Shown piece by piece: positions 46,455-55,526 of a DNA stretch of 64,000 nucleotides. Source of the stretch: Bacteroidota bacterium (GTDB lineage Bacteria; Bacteroidota; Bacteroidia; Bacteroidales; F082); the NCBI GenBank assembly GCA_014382445.1, contig JACNJS010000004.1:31781-95780 (forward strand). Direction: 5' to 3'. The position numbers were made by a program, and so were the translations under genes. How positions within the stretch are numbered: the stretch's first letter is position 1; each line of letters starts with the position of its first letter. The notes below the pieces were generated by a model that saw nothing but the letters and a program-made list of their open reading frames with translations, did not search any database and was not told the origin of the DNA.

Positions 46455-46766
46455 CTACAACTCGATATCATCAATATATCCTTCGTCTTCAAAATTAAAT
46501 TCAACCATTATGGCTTTTTGATATAAACAATCTATGGAAATACATTCTGTGTCAAAAGGGATGTCATCGATATATGACTCTTCTTCAAAATCAAAAGCAA
46601 CCAAATTTTGCTCAGTTATAATATCACTAAGTACTTCTGTTGTATTAAAAGGGATGTCATCAATATATGTTTCATCTGTGAAATTGTATATTGATGCACT
46701 AAGGTTTATCGAGAATAGTATTGTTAGAATAACTAGCAGCGATGTGTTTTTTATTAGTGTTTTCAT
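46455..46766 (-). CDS. Small secreted protein with three YIDDI(PF) repeats
   Basis: The protein has 103 residues with a Sec signal (MKTLIKNTSLLVILTILFSI, cleavage after LSA). The mature part is acidic and made of three repeats about 25-35 residues apart: DETYIDDIPFNT, EEESYIDDIPFDT and EDEGYIDDIEL. No Pfam family is recognised. A paralog with two repeats is at 54411-54779. It lies just upstream of the hybrid transporter operon in the same direction with 163 bp between, so co-transcription is possible but unproven. A -7 box (TATTTTTG; plus 46805-46812) lies 40 nt upstream. Confidence 0.85.
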   Translation of the reverse strand: MKTLIKNTSLLVILTILFSINLSASIYNFTDETYIDDIPFNTTEVLSDIITEQNLVAFDFEEESYIDDIPFDTECISIDCLYQKAIMVEFNFEDEGYIDDIEL

Positions 46767-46939
46767 TGTTATATATTTTTTGTTTTTTCTAAATTATTTA
46801 TTGGCAAAAATATAGTTAGAAACAACGCCGGTAAATGAATATTAGGTGAACGGCGTAGTATTTTCGGTGAGTGGCGGATTTATGTGTAGATATTATTTTA
46901 CATGAATTATAATTGTTGTGTTTTACGCATAGATCAGGT

Positions 46940-47060
46940 TTTTTTGTGGAGTTAGGGTTGTAGGGTTGTTAGGTTATCAAGTTGTCAGGTTGTCAAGTTG
47001 TCAGGTTGACGGATTTCGATTAATAAACAACGACAACCATGATAACAATGACAACCCAAT
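46940..47060. repeat. GTTGTC repeat with a 2 x 16-bp tandem and inverted arms
   Basis: TCAAGTTGTCAGGTTG occurs twice in exact tandem (46977-46992, 46993-47008). The left arm GGGTTGTTAGGTTATCA is partly complementary to GATAACAATGACAACCC on the right, so the region can form a long imperfect hairpin. Related words occur at 39424-39487. The surrounding stretch 46815-47105 holds no gene. Confidence 0.6.
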
Positions 47061-47108
47061 CACAACACTCCCAATTAATTATTACTTTTGTTATAAAATA
47101 AGTACAGA

Positions 47109-47588
47109 ATGCCAAAAAAGTTATCAAGAGATATTGATTATTTTGAAGACTATCACATGCTTGCAATTGTAAGTCATTTAAAAGATTATACCCTTTGCTA
47201 TCATATAAATATTAACTTGAACATTGACCTAATTAAATATGAGGATTTAATTTTTGCCCCTCCTTTAGTTGGCGAAAACAGCTTTTCGTGGTATTATTTT
47301 CATGACAAGATAAATGGGGCTATCTATTATTTAATCGGAAACAAAGGAGAGAGCGGTAACTTAGTCCAATCGCAAAATATTGCTGATTATTTTTTGCTTA
47401 TAAAAAGCACGGCAAGCAAAGAGTTAATAATGTCCGTAACGGGCAGATTAAGAAAAACCCCAAACATAAGTGCGGTGTTTGGTATTAACATGCAACAAAC
47501 CAGAGACATGGACTTGCTGATTGAAACCAACGAGTTACATGAACTGGAGTATATAAAAAGACGGAATGATAACAACAAGTTTCTGTAA
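47109..47588 (+). CDS. IPExxxVDY-like protein
   Basis: The protein has 159 residues. Its order of blocks matches the Bacteroidota IPExxxVDY family: RDIDYFEDYHMLAIVSHLKDYTLCYHININ, IKYEDLIFAPPL, IYYLIGNKGESGNLV and DYFLLIKS. The name-giving IPExxxVDY position reads VQSQNIADY, so the motif is degenerate. Function unknown. It is followed by a DUF1232 gene 37 bp downstream in the same direction. Confidence 0.6.
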   Translation: MPKKLSRDIDYFEDYHMLAIVSHLKDYTLCYHININLNIDLIKYEDLIFAPPLVGENSFSWYYFHDKINGAIYYLIGNKGESGNLVQSQNIADYFLLIKSTASKELIMSVTGRLRKTPNISAVFGINMQQTRDMDLLIETNELHELEYIKRRNDNNKFL

Positions 47589-47625
47589 AGGAAACAAATT
47601 CATTAAAAATTCGTTAATTGTTTAC

Positions 47626-48009
47626 ATGAAGTCGATAAAAGAGATACAACAATATGTTAAGCATTATAATGAGCTGGATCTTCTCGACAAGATCAAGTTT
47701 GTAGGAAAAAAAATAGGGACTAAGGTTGTTTCTTCAGTGCTTATTATGGTAATACTTATTAGCGACACAAAAATACCATTAAAAGTCAGGCTGGTATTTA
47801 TGGCCGCAATTGGATATTTAATATTGCCTACTGATTTAGTTGCCGACCTATTACCAGCAATAGGTTTTGCAGATGATATAGCATTTTTAACCTACGCTAT
47901 TAGCAGAGCCCGCGAATATATAACTCCCGAAGTTAAAGATAAAGCAAAGCAAAAATTAGGGCAATGGATTAGTGAAGACGTTGAAGACGCTGAAATTGTT
48001 GATGTTTAG
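47626..48009 (+). CDS. YkvA family (DUF1232) membrane protein
   Basis: The protein has 127 residues from ATG 47626 (a frame opening at 47566 would overlap the previous gene). The DUF1232 core reads VRLVFMAAIGYLILPTDLVA followed by DLLPAIGFADDIAFLTYAI, flanked by a preceding TM (VVSSVLIMVILIS). Function unknown. The C-terminus is acidic. It converges on pheS. Confidence 0.85.
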   Translation: MKSIKEIQQYVKHYNELDLLDKIKFVGKKIGTKVVSSVLIMVILISDTKIPLKVRLVFMAAIGYLILPTDLVADLLPAIGFADDIAFLTYAISRAREYITPEVKDKAKQKLGQWISEDVEDAEIVDV

Positions 48010-48021
48010 TTGTTTAACCTT

Positions 48022-49038
48022 CTAAATAGTTGATTTAAACTGCTCCAAAAACCGTACATCATTTTCAAAAAACAACCTAAGGTCGTTTATTTGATATTTG
48101 AGCATTGTTATACGCTCAACGCCCATTCCAAAGGCAAAACCGGTATATTTAATACTGTCGATAGCACAAGCATCCAACACATTGGGGTCAACCATGCCGC
48201 AGCCTAAAATTTCAACCCAGCCGGTATATTTACAAATGTTGCAACCTTTGCCGCCACAGATATTGCACGAAATGTCCATTTCTGCTGAGGGTTCGGTAAA
48301 TGGAAAATATGAAGGACGAAATCTTGTTTTAGTATGTTCGCCAAACAGCTCTTTTGCAAAATAGTATAAGGTTTGTTTAAGATCGGCAAACGAAACATCT
48401 GTGTCAACATACAATCCTTCAACCTGGTGAAAAATACAATGAGCACGGGCAGATATTGCTTCATTACGAAAAACACGCCCGGGAGAAATTGTTCGAATCG
48501 GTGGATTGCTATTTTCCATAACCCTTACCTGAACTGATGATGTATGAGTGCGAAGTGCTATATCGGGATCTTTTTCAATGAAAAAAGTGTCCTGCATATC
48601 ACGGGCAGGGTGATCGGCAGGGAAATTTAATGCTGAAAAATTATGAAAGTCGTCCTCAATTTCAGGACCTTCTGAAACAGTGAAGCCAATACGTGAAAAA
48701 ATATCGATGATATCGTTACGTACAATTGATAGAGGATGGCGAGTTCCCAATGGTGCTGAGGCAGGCAGCGAAAGGTCGGCCTTAACGGCAGTTTCCGTAA
48801 TGTTTTCAAGGCTTTCCTTTAATGAAACAATTTTATCCTGAACTGCTGTTTTTAGCCCGTTCATCATCAGCCCAATTTCTTTTCTGTGTTCGGGCACAAC
48901 ATTTCGAAAGTCGGCAAACAAGGCTGCAATTACACCTTTTTTGCTTAAATATTTTATTCGGAAAGCCTCTAACTGTTCTATGTTTTCGGCTTTAAATGCC
49001 TTCACATCATCCAGTAAGGTGCCGATTTTTTCTTTCAT
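48022..49038 (-). CDS. pheS: Phenylalanine-tRNA ligase alpha subunit
   Basis: The protein has 338 residues. It charges tRNA-Phe together with PheT, which is not adjacent here. The class II motif 2 reads GRVFRNEAISARAHCIFHQVEG and motif 3 GFAFGMGVERITMLKY; a coiled-coil arm occupies residues 1-85 for tRNA binding. CNICGGKGCNICKYTG is a typical Cys-rich insert. The start codon overlaps the stop of the cyclophilin gene by one base (TAATG). Confidence 0.96.
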   Translation of the reverse strand: MKEKIGTLLDDVKAFKAENIEQLEAFRIKYLSKKGVIAALFADFRNVVPEHRKEIGLMMNGLKTAVQDKIVSLKESLENITETAVKADLSLPASAPLGTRHPLSIVRNDIIDIFSRIGFTVSEGPEIEDDFHNFSALNFPADHPARDMQDTFFIEKDPDIALRTHTSSVQVRVMENSNPPIRTISPGRVFRNEAISARAHCIFHQVEGLYVDTDVSFADLKQTLYYFAKELFGEHTKTRFRPSYFPFTEPSAEMDISCNICGGKGCNICKYTGWVEILGCGMVDPNVLDACAIDSIKYTGFAFGMGVERITMLKYQINDLRLFFENDVRFLEQFKSTI

Positions 49039-49580
49039 TAGTCTACTATTTCTATCGTCATTGTGACAGCCTCAACAGGAACGTCACCCCTGCCTGTTTG
49101 TACTACAGCAATTTTATCAACAACATCAAGGCCTATAATAACCTCACCAAAAACGGTATATCCACCATCAAGATGTGGTGTGCCTCTCGGGTTCTGAACA
49201 ATATAGAATTGACATCCGGAGGATCTTTTTTCCGGGTTTGCCTGATCACCTAAGCGTGCTGCTGCCAATACGCCTTTTTTGTGAGAATGGTTAGGCAGAA
49301 TCTCGGCTTCAATTGTGTAGCCGGGATCAACTTTCCCGTTTTTATCGTGACCACCTTGTATCATAAAATTGTTAATTACTCGATGGAACGGAGAGTCATC
49401 ATACCATCCTTCATTAACGAGCTTGATAAAATTATCGCGATGAAGTGGCGTGTCGTTATATAGCTTAACAGTAATGTCGCCAAGCGTTGTATGTATAACG
49501 GCTACCGTTTCAGGCTTTTCAGTTTGTGATATTAACTGTAAGCCTAATATTAATCCAATTATTAAAAATAAATTTTTCAT
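49038..49580 (-). CDS. Secreted cyclophilin-type peptidyl-prolyl isomerase
   Basis: The protein has 180 residues with a signal peptide (about residues 1-18). The cyclophilin core is complete: ITVKLYNDTPLHRDNFIKLVN, DSPFHRVINNFMIQGG with catalytic Arg, and GCQFYIVQN, YTVFGEVIIGLDVVDKIA. It should catalyse proline isomerisation in the periplasm. It is translationally coupled to pheS downstream; the link is probably positional only. Confidence 0.92.
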   Translation of the reverse strand: MKNLFLIIGLILGLQLISQTEKPETVAVIHTTLGDITVKLYNDTPLHRDNFIKLVNEGWYDDSPFHRVINNFMIQGGHDKNGKVDPGYTIEAEILPNHSHKKGVLAAARLGDQANPEKRSSGCQFYIVQNPRGTPHLDGGYTVFGEVIIGLDVVDKIAVVQTGRGDVPVEAVTMTIEIVD

Positions 49581-49707
49581 GTTTTTCTGTTTTAAAAATG
49601 AATCGCAAAAATAATAAAATTGGTGAATGAAATGTGAGGGTTAAGTTTGCCTGGTCTTCTTTTCATAAAAAATAGCACTTTATGTAAGTCACAATAAACC
49701 AATGAGT

Positions 49708-50286
49708 TTATTCCTTAAGAGCCAATTGAAAACAACTCCTGCATAGAGGTTCATATGCATCAGTTTCGCCAAGTACCACAAGGTTATCGTTCTTAATTGT
49801 ACGGTGAGAATGGTTTGCCAGGCTGCCACAGCGCATACAGATAGCATGCACTTTAGTAACATATTCAGCACACGCCATCAGGTTTGGTATTGGCCCGAAG
49901 GGGTTGCCCAGATAATCCATATCGAGGCCTGCCACTATAACCCGCTTACCTTTGGCAGCAAGCTCGTTACAAACAGTAACAAGCTCGTTTCCAAAAAATT
50001 GGGCTTCATCAATTCCAACTACTTCAAAATCTTCGGCATAAAAAAGGATCTGGGAGGCATTTTGAACAGGGGTTGATGTTACAGAGTTCGAATCATGAGA
50101 AACAACAGATTCTTCATCATAACGTGTGTCAACAGCAGGTTTGAATATCTCCACTTTTTGTTTTGCTATCCTTGCCCGCTTTAACCGCCTGATTAATTCT
50201 TCGGTTTTTCCGGAAAACATGGAACCACATACCACTTCAATCCACCCCGATTTAATATATTTAATATTGTCTTTTTCAAGAAACAT
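49708..50286 (-). CDS. tdk: Thymidine kinase
   Basis: The protein has 192 residues, class II thymidine kinase. P-loop [17 protein letters not shown] near residue 24, the Walker B/catalytic segment [10 protein letters not shown], the lasso region with zinc Cys CMRCGS, and CRSCF near the C-terminus. It salvages thymidine. A -7 box (TATTTTTG; plus 50325-50332) lies upstream, back to back with that of the next gene. Confidence 0.95.
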   Translation of the reverse strand: MFLEKDNIKYIKSGWIEVVCGSMFSGKTEELIRRLKRARIAKQKVEIFKPAVDTRYDEESVVSHDSNSVTSTPVQNASQILFYAEDFEVVGIDEAQFFGNELVTVCNELAAKGKRVIVAGLDMDYLGNPFGPIPNLMACAEYVTKVHAICMRCGSLANHSHRTIKNDNLVVLGETDAYEPLCRSCFQLALKE

Positions 50287-50309
50287 CTGCTAAATATTGA
50301 TATTCTTTT

Positions 50310-50332
50310 TACTTTTGAGAATTACAAAAATA
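50310..50332. promoter_or_regulatory. Overlapping divergent -7 boxes
   Basis: TACTTTTG (50310-50317, plus strand, for the gene at 50348) and TATTTTTG (minus strand, plus 50325-50332, for tdk) lie 7 nt apart in the 61-bp gap, so the two promoters probably compete for polymerase. Confidence 0.55.
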
Positions 50333-50347
50333 ATGAACTTTTAAAGA

Positions 50348-51136
50348 ATGGATAAAGAAAAAATAATAATTAAACTGATAACTCATATTGATACTGTTAA
50401 AGCACACGTTAACAGGCTAAAAAAAAGCAATTATAATATTCACCCATTGGATGTTGATATGCTTCGGCAGAAAACGACTGAGTTGTACGCGCTGGTTTTT
50501 GAACTGGAACAGTTTATTGATAAAAACAAAGGGCATAAGGAAAGTCATATAGTTGATATAAGTGTTGTTGAAAGCAGGGGGCAAAACATTGATGTGAATA
50601 TCGAAGAACCTGTGGAAAATCTAATAGATGATAATCCTCATAATGAAATTGTAGAAACAGAGATTGCTATTGAACCTCAAATTTCTGAATCTGATGAAAC
50701 AAGTCCGCCAGCCGAACCGGCCATACATCATACATCAGAAAAGAATGAAAGGGAAACATTAACTGTGGAGGTTGAGGAAAAACAAACCAAACTACATCAA
50801 TCAACGTACGATTTGTTTTCGGTTAACACAGACCATCATATAGCGGAAAAATATCATTCAAAAGAAGAACCAAATATTGGTGATAAAATGCAGAAATCAC
50901 AAGTATTAAATATTAGAGAAGCAATAGGGATTAACGAAAAGTTTCTTTTTATCAATGAATTATTTAATGGTGATTTGGGCAGGTATAATAGTATATTGGA
51001 TGACATCAACGGTCTGACTACTAAACAGGGTGTTGACACTTATCTTTTTGAATTAAAAATACAGTTGCAGTGGTCTGATGACAATGATGCTTATTTGAGA
51101 CTCAAAGAGATTCTTGACAGAAAATTTAGCGCATGA
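50348..51136 (+). CDS. Conserved hypothetical protein, acidic linker and C-terminal alpha domain
   Basis: The protein has 262 residues. No known domain recognised. Residues about 1-60 are helical (VKAHVNRLKKSNYNIHPLDV); residues 70-150 are acidic and low-complexity; residues about 185-262 (LNIREAIGINEKFLFINELF and GDLGRYNSILDDING) form a conserved C-terminal block that I associate with Bacteroidota hypothetical proteins. It precedes the truncated M28 gene with a 4-bp overlap. Function unknown. Confidence 0.75.
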   Translation: MDKEKIIIKLITHIDTVKAHVNRLKKSNYNIHPLDVDMLRQKTTELYALVFELEQFIDKNKGHKESHIVDISVVESRGQNIDVNIEEPVENLIDDNPHNEIVETEIAIEPQISESDETSPPAEPAIHHTSEKNERETLTVEVEEKQTKLHQSTYDLFSVNTDHHIAEKYHSKEEPNIGDKMQKSQVLNIREAIGINEKFLFINELFNGDLGRYNSILDDINGLTTKQGVDTYLFELKIQLQWSDDNDAYLRLKEILDRKFSA

Positions 51137-52026
51137 AAAAATACATTGCAGTATTAATAAGCCTGTTTTTTGTAGTCATTTCATCTGCTCAGGATGTTGT
51201 TTATGCACGACATATTGTAAACGAATTATCAAAGGAAAAATTTCATGGCAGGGGTTATGTTAAAAATGGTGATGTTAAGGCTGCAAAGTTTATCGCAATA
51301 CAATTTAAGCAACACGGATTAAAAAACTTCAATGGTAATTATTTTCAAAGGTATTCATTCCCAATAAACACATTTCCAGGTCGTTTAATAGTTGCTATTG
51401 ACAATTGTAAGTTAATACCAGGCAAGGATTATGTAATTAGTTCTTCGGCCTCATCAGTTGATACCGAATATGAAATACACAATCTTAGCCACCTTGCGTC
51501 AAATCAAGATTCATTAATAATGGCAATGAATGATATTGGAGGACAAGGTATGTACTTCATTAATGAAAAAAACACAAAAACAAACTACGGAAAAACCATT
51601 CCCTGCATTGAATCAGTTACCATACTTACCGAAAAAACTCCAAACTGGCATGTGTCAAATGGTGGTAATGTTGTAAATCTTGATATGGTTGGAAGTGGAA
51701 GTGATGGTATTACAGTTGTCAACGGCTCTCTGTACGATACGCTAATGCAAAAAATGTATGCCATTAACGATGAAAATCAATTTCTAAAGGAAATAAAATC
51801 AAGAGGTGAATCTTGTAACAGCGATCATTGTCCGTTTTTTCAAAAAGGTGTAAAATCAATATTTATTTACACACGAGGGAAAGAACTCACCGAATATCAT
51901 ACTAACTATGATACCCCCGATGATTTCCCGTTCACAGCATACAATGGATGTTTAGGCTGTTGGCAGGTTTGTCCAGGGATAATTGAACGGATTTGCAAAA
52001 AACCAGTCACAACTAATTTTGAGTAA
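51133..52026 (+). pseudogene. M28-type peptidase missing its catalytic core
   Basis: The frame has 297 residues; family members in this phylum are about 430. A signal peptide (about 1-19) and the cap region (HIVNELSKEKFHGRGYVKNG) are present, and the C-terminal part from NVVNLDMVGSGSDGITVVNG to SDHCPFFQKGVKSIFIYT is normal, with the late zinc ligands. Between them, after TEKTPNWHVSNGG (about residue 180), the block with HYDHLG, the bridging Asp and the Glu-Glu catalytic pair is absent, about 130 residues in frame. It is likely inactive as an aminopeptidase. It is coupled by 4 bp to the gene upstream. Confidence 0.75.
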
Positions 52027-52064
52027 TTTTTAATTTGTAAAAGAAACAGTCTAATCTCATAACA

Positions 52065-52742
52065 ATGTCAAAACTAATAATTGTCCCAACACCAATTGGT
52101 AATCTTGATGATATAACGCTCAGGGCGATTAAGGTGCTGAAATCGGTTGATGTTATACTTGCTGAGGACACTCGCAACAGCGGAAAACTGCTCAAACATT
52201 TTGATATTGAAACAAAAATGACATCCTATCATCAACACAACGAACATAAAGTGATAGACGATATAACCCTGCGAATTGCCAATGGCGAAACAATTGCGTT
52301 AATAACCGATGCAGGAACCCCGGCAATTTCCGACCCCGGTTTTTTATTGGTCCGCAAATGTGTTTCTGAAAACATTGAGGTTGAATGTCTGCCCGGACCA
52401 ACAGCTTTTGTTCCTGCTCTTGTTAATTCTGGCCTGCCATCAAACAGGTTTTTCTTTGAAGGTTTTCTCCCTCACAAAAAAGGCCGCCAAACAAGACTAA
52501 AAATGCTGGCTCAGTTTCCATATACTGTAGTTTTGTACGAATCTACACATAGATTGTTAAAAACGCTTTTGCAGATTGGTGAGTTTTTTGGTGCAAACAG
52601 GCAAGTGTCAGTTTCACGTGAATTAACTAAAATACACGAAGAAACAGTTCGTGGAACCGTGACCGAAGTAGCGGATTACTTCAAAAATAACGTCATTAAA
52701 GGTGAAATAGTAATAGTTATAGGGCAAGCGGCTAACGATTAA
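52065..52742 (+). CDS. rsmI: 16S rRNA (cytidine1402-2'-O)-methyltransferase
   Basis: The protein has 225 residues. Typical RsmI: SKLIIVPTPIGNLDDITLRA, VILAEDTRNSGKLL, IALITDAGTPAISDPGFLLV and FEGFLPHKKGRQTRL. It methylates the P-site-near cytidine of 16S rRNA using SAM. Confidence 0.95.
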   Translation: MSKLIIVPTPIGNLDDITLRAIKVLKSVDVILAEDTRNSGKLLKHFDIETKMTSYHQHNEHKVIDDITLRIANGETIALITDAGTPAISDPGFLLVRKCVSENIEVECLPGPTAFVPALVNSGLPSNRFFFEGFLPHKKGRQTRLKMLAQFPYTVVLYESTHRLLKTLLQIGEFFGANRQVSVSRELTKIHEETVRGTVTEVADYFKNNVIKGEIVIVIGQAAND

Positions 52743-52746
52743 GACC

Positions 52747-54102
52747 ATGGTAATGAGTACTTTTAAAAATTTAAATCTATCAAAACAACTTCATGACGCT
52801 ATTGATGAATTAGGATTTGATAAGTTAACACCAATTCAAGAAGAAGCGTATTCTGTTATCCGTTCAGGGAAAGATATTGTTGGAATTGCACAAACAGGTA
52901 CCGGAAAAACACTTGCATATATGCTTCCTATATTACAGGAATTTAAATTTTCGAAGCAAATTAACCCACGAGTACTCATATTAGTTCCAACTCGTGAATT
53001 GGTATTACAGGTTGTTGAGCAGATAGAAAGTTTTGCCAAATATATTAATGTCCGTGTTTTAGGCGTGTATGGAGGAGTAAACATTAATACTCAAAAGCAA
53101 GCTGTTGCTCAAGGAACCGACATTCTTGTTGCAACACCGGGACGATTATATGATTTAGCAGTAAGTGCTATTTTACAGCTAAAAGTAGTTAAAAAATTAG
53201 TTATAGATGAGGTTGACGTTATGATGGATCTTGGATTTCGCCATCAATTAACAAATATTTTTGATATTCTACCTAATCGCAGACAAAACATAATGTTTTC
53301 AGCTACTATGACAGATGAAGTTGATGCACTTATTAATGATTTTTTTATCGCTCCTGCCAAAATTTCAATTGCTGTAAGCGGCACTCCTTTACATAATATT
53401 GCTCAACAATGTTACCATGCCCCAAATTTTTATACTAAAGTAAATCTGTTAAAGTATTTATTAGCTGATAAAAATGAATATAGTAAAGTATTAGTGTTTG
53501 TATCAAATAAAAAAACCGCAGATAGATTATTTGAAACCTTAGAAGAATCATTTGGTTCAGAAACTGGTGTAATACATTCTAATAAGTCACAGAATTATAG
53601 ATTTAGATCTGTTAAACAACTTGACGAAGGAATAAATAGAATATTAGTGGCTACAGATGTGATGGCGCGTGGATTAGATTTAGAAAAAATCACTCATGTT
53701 ATCAATTTTGATACACCTAATTATCCGGAAAATTACATGCATCGTATTGGCAGGACGGGTAGAGCTGAGCAGCTGGGGAAATCCATTCTCTTTTATACCG
53801 AAAAAGAAACCGCAGCAAAAGAAGAGATAGAAACATTAATGGCTTACAAAATACCACAGGTTGATTTTCCTTTAGAAGTTGAAATTTCAGCAGAATTAAC
53901 ACCTGAAGAGCGGCCGAAAATCGCAGAGATTAATTCCAACCGCAGTACAAAAACAGATAATATAGAAACTGCCTTTCATGAAAAGAAAGAGAAAAACAAG
54001 AAAACAAACCAGGGAGGGTCATATCTGAGGAAAAAGAAAATATATAGTAAGCCTCAAACAAGAGGGGATAAAAGTTTTAATAAACGTAATAAAAAGAGAT
54101 AA
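52747..54102 (+). CDS. DEAD-box RNA helicase (DEVD variant)
   Basis: The protein has 451 residues. Motif order: LTPIQEEAYSVI (Q), AQTGTGKT (I), PTRELVLQ (Ia), VIDEVDVMMDLGF (II), SATMT (III), and HRIGRTGR (VI). Motif II reads DEVD instead of DEAD. A basic Lys/Arg-rich tail from about residue 390 probably binds RNA. It likely unwinds rRNA or mRNA. The start may be ATG 52753, since the first codons M-V are unconserved. Confidence 0.92.
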   Translation: MVMSTFKNLNLSKQLHDAIDELGFDKLTPIQEEAYSVIRSGKDIVGIAQTGTGKTLAYMLPILQEFKFSKQINPRVLILVPTRELVLQVVEQIESFAKYINVRVLGVYGGVNINTQKQAVAQGTDILVATPGRLYDLAVSAILQLKVVKKLVIDEVDVMMDLGFRHQLTNIFDILPNRRQNIMFSATMTDEVDALINDFFIAPAKISIAVSGTPLHNIAQQCYHAPNFYTKVNLLKYLLADKNEYSKVLVFVSNKKTADRLFETLEESFGSETGVIHSNKSQNYRFRSVKQLDEGINRILVATDVMARGLDLEKITHVINFDTPNYPENYMHRIGRTGRAEQLGKSILFYTEKETAAKEEIETLMAYKIPQVDFPLEVEISAELTPEERPKIAEINSNRSTKTDNIETAFHEKKEKNKKTNQGGSYLRKKKIYSKPQTRGDKSFNKRNKKR

Positions 54103-54410
54103 GGCGAATTTGTCCATGGCATTACCCTTTTTTGGTCTTATACCAAATGCACACTTTGTTTTATTTCCAACTCCGCAACAATATTCTATAGTTACAAAAT
54201 CATACAACTAACAGGAATTTTACTATGGCGACAACCGTTGTTTTAATCTTAAGCAGTGTTCGCTTACGCACAAAAAATGTTCATTAATCTGCATTAATAA
54301 TTATGAGAAGGTGTTGAGGTCTGTTTGTAACTATCACCAAACAAGGGCGGTATAATTTTTGGCATGATAATAGAAAATACATAAACAGATTCAATTAAAA
54401 TTTGGAGAAA
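54103..54410. other. Gene-free stretch with a short hairpin
   Basis: About 300 bp between the helicase and the small secreted protein. TTTGGT and ACCAAA form a hairpin near 54133-54149. TATAATTTTTGG near 54350 is a near-match to the -7 box for the next gene. I see no coding potential. Confidence 0.5.
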
Positions 54411-54779
54411 ATGAAAACTCTAATAAAAAAATCAACATTAGCTATGGTTACAATAGTAGTTTTGTCTTCATATATTTTTGCATCGGCAACATATCTAATA
54501 ATTTCACAAACTACAGAAGCTAATACAATACCTTATGCTACTAATTCATTTGATTATAGATATGAAAAAGCAAGTGTAATAAATTATAGCCTTGAAGAAG
54601 AAAATTATATAGATGATATTCCATTTGACACAAGAGAAATATCTGCCGAATACAAATATTTGAAGGCGATGAAAGAAAATTTTGAGTTTAACGAAGAACC
54701 GTATATCGACGATATACCTTTCAAAACCGTTGAAACTGTTCAGAGCCTCAATAACCAGGAGGACTACACAAATAATTAA
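54411..54779 (+). CDS. Small secreted protein with two YIDDIPF repeats
   Basis: The protein has 122 residues from ATG 54411 (an upstream TTG at 54402 is in frame). A Sec signal of about 26 residues (MKTLIKKSTLAMVTIVVLSS) nearly repeats the start of the protein at 46455-46766 (MKTLIKNTSLL). The mature part has EEENYIDDIPFDT and NEEPYIDDIPFKT, 34 residues apart. Function unknown; conserved Tyr-Ile-Asp-Asp-Ile in an acidic context could bind a metal or a partner, but this is guesswork. Confidence 0.85.
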   Translation: MKTLIKKSTLAMVTIVVLSSYIFASATYLIISQTTEANTIPYATNSFDYRYEKASVINYSLEEENYIDDIPFDTREISAEYKYLKAMKENFEFNEEPYIDDIPFKTVETVQSLNNQEDYTNN

Positions 54780-54876
54780 CCTTTAAGACTGCATCTTTTT
54801 TATAAAGAATAGTTTATTCAGTATATTTGTGATTTGTAATGTGAAACCTTTGCAAAACCTATAGAAAACTGTCATT

Positions 54877-55458
54877 TTGAGTATAGTGAAAAATCTCAAT
54901 AGATGTGCGTGGACTGGCAACAGGCAACATGATATCCAATATCACGATGATGAATGGGGTGTGCCGGTTCATAACGACAATAAGTTATTTGAATTTTTAG
55001 TGCTTGATGCTTTTCAGGCGGGATTGAGCTGGACGACAATATTAAAAAAGCGCGAAAACTTCAGGGAGGCAATGGATGGTTTTGATGCATCAAAAATTGC
55101 AAATTACGGAGAGGCAAAGATTTCTGAATTAATGCAAAACAAAGGGATCATCAGAAATCAGCTTAAGATAAAATCAGCTATCACTAATGCCATACTTTTT
55201 TGGGAAATTCAACAAGAATATGGTAGTTTCGACAAATACATATGGCAATTTACCGGAGGCAATACTCTGGTTAATAGCTGGAAAACAATGGATCAGGTTC
55301 CTGTTAGCACCAAAGAGTCGGATGCGATGAGTAAAGATTTAAAAAAACGAGGATTTAAATTTGTTGGAACAACAATTTGTTATGCTTTTATGCAAGCTGC
55401 CGGGATGGTAAACGATCATCTTGTAGATTGTTTTAGATATAATGAGGTAAGCAGATAA
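54877..55458 (+). CDS. tag: DNA-3-methyladenine glycosylase I
   Basis: The protein has 193 residues from TTG 54877 (GTG 54886 is also possible). Tag signature: RCAWTG...YHDDEWGVPVHND, AGLSWTTILKKRENFREA and the C-terminal QAAGMVNDHLVDCF. The zinc ligands (Cys near the start, His of YHDDEWG, and His/Cys of NDHLVDC) are all present. It excises 3-methyladenine from DNA. It is the intact alkylation-repair gene of this window, in contrast with the deleted AlkD at 26.3 kb. Confidence 0.94.
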   Translation: MSIVKNLNRCAWTGNRQHDIQYHDDEWGVPVHNDNKLFEFLVLDAFQAGLSWTTILKKRENFREAMDGFDASKIANYGEAKISELMQNKGIIRNQLKIKSAITNAILFWEIQQEYGSFDKYIWQFTGGNTLVNSWKTMDQVPVSTKESDAMSKDLKKRGFKFVGTTICYAFMQAAGMVNDHLVDCFRYNEVSR

Positions 55459-55526
55459 CAGAATAGTATATTTGTATAATAATTTCATAACGTGAATATG
55501 TAATTGATCTGAAAATCAAATTCGAA

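Noticed and set aside
46966-47172. Plus-strand frame of 68 codons with repeated words
   Set aside because: It runs through the GTTGTC repeat and overlaps the IPExxxVDY-like gene in another frame; composition is repeat-driven.
54103-54410. Possible small gene in the gap after the helicase
   Set aside because: The one minus-strand frame (54019-54207) overlaps the helicase end and has no start context or family match.
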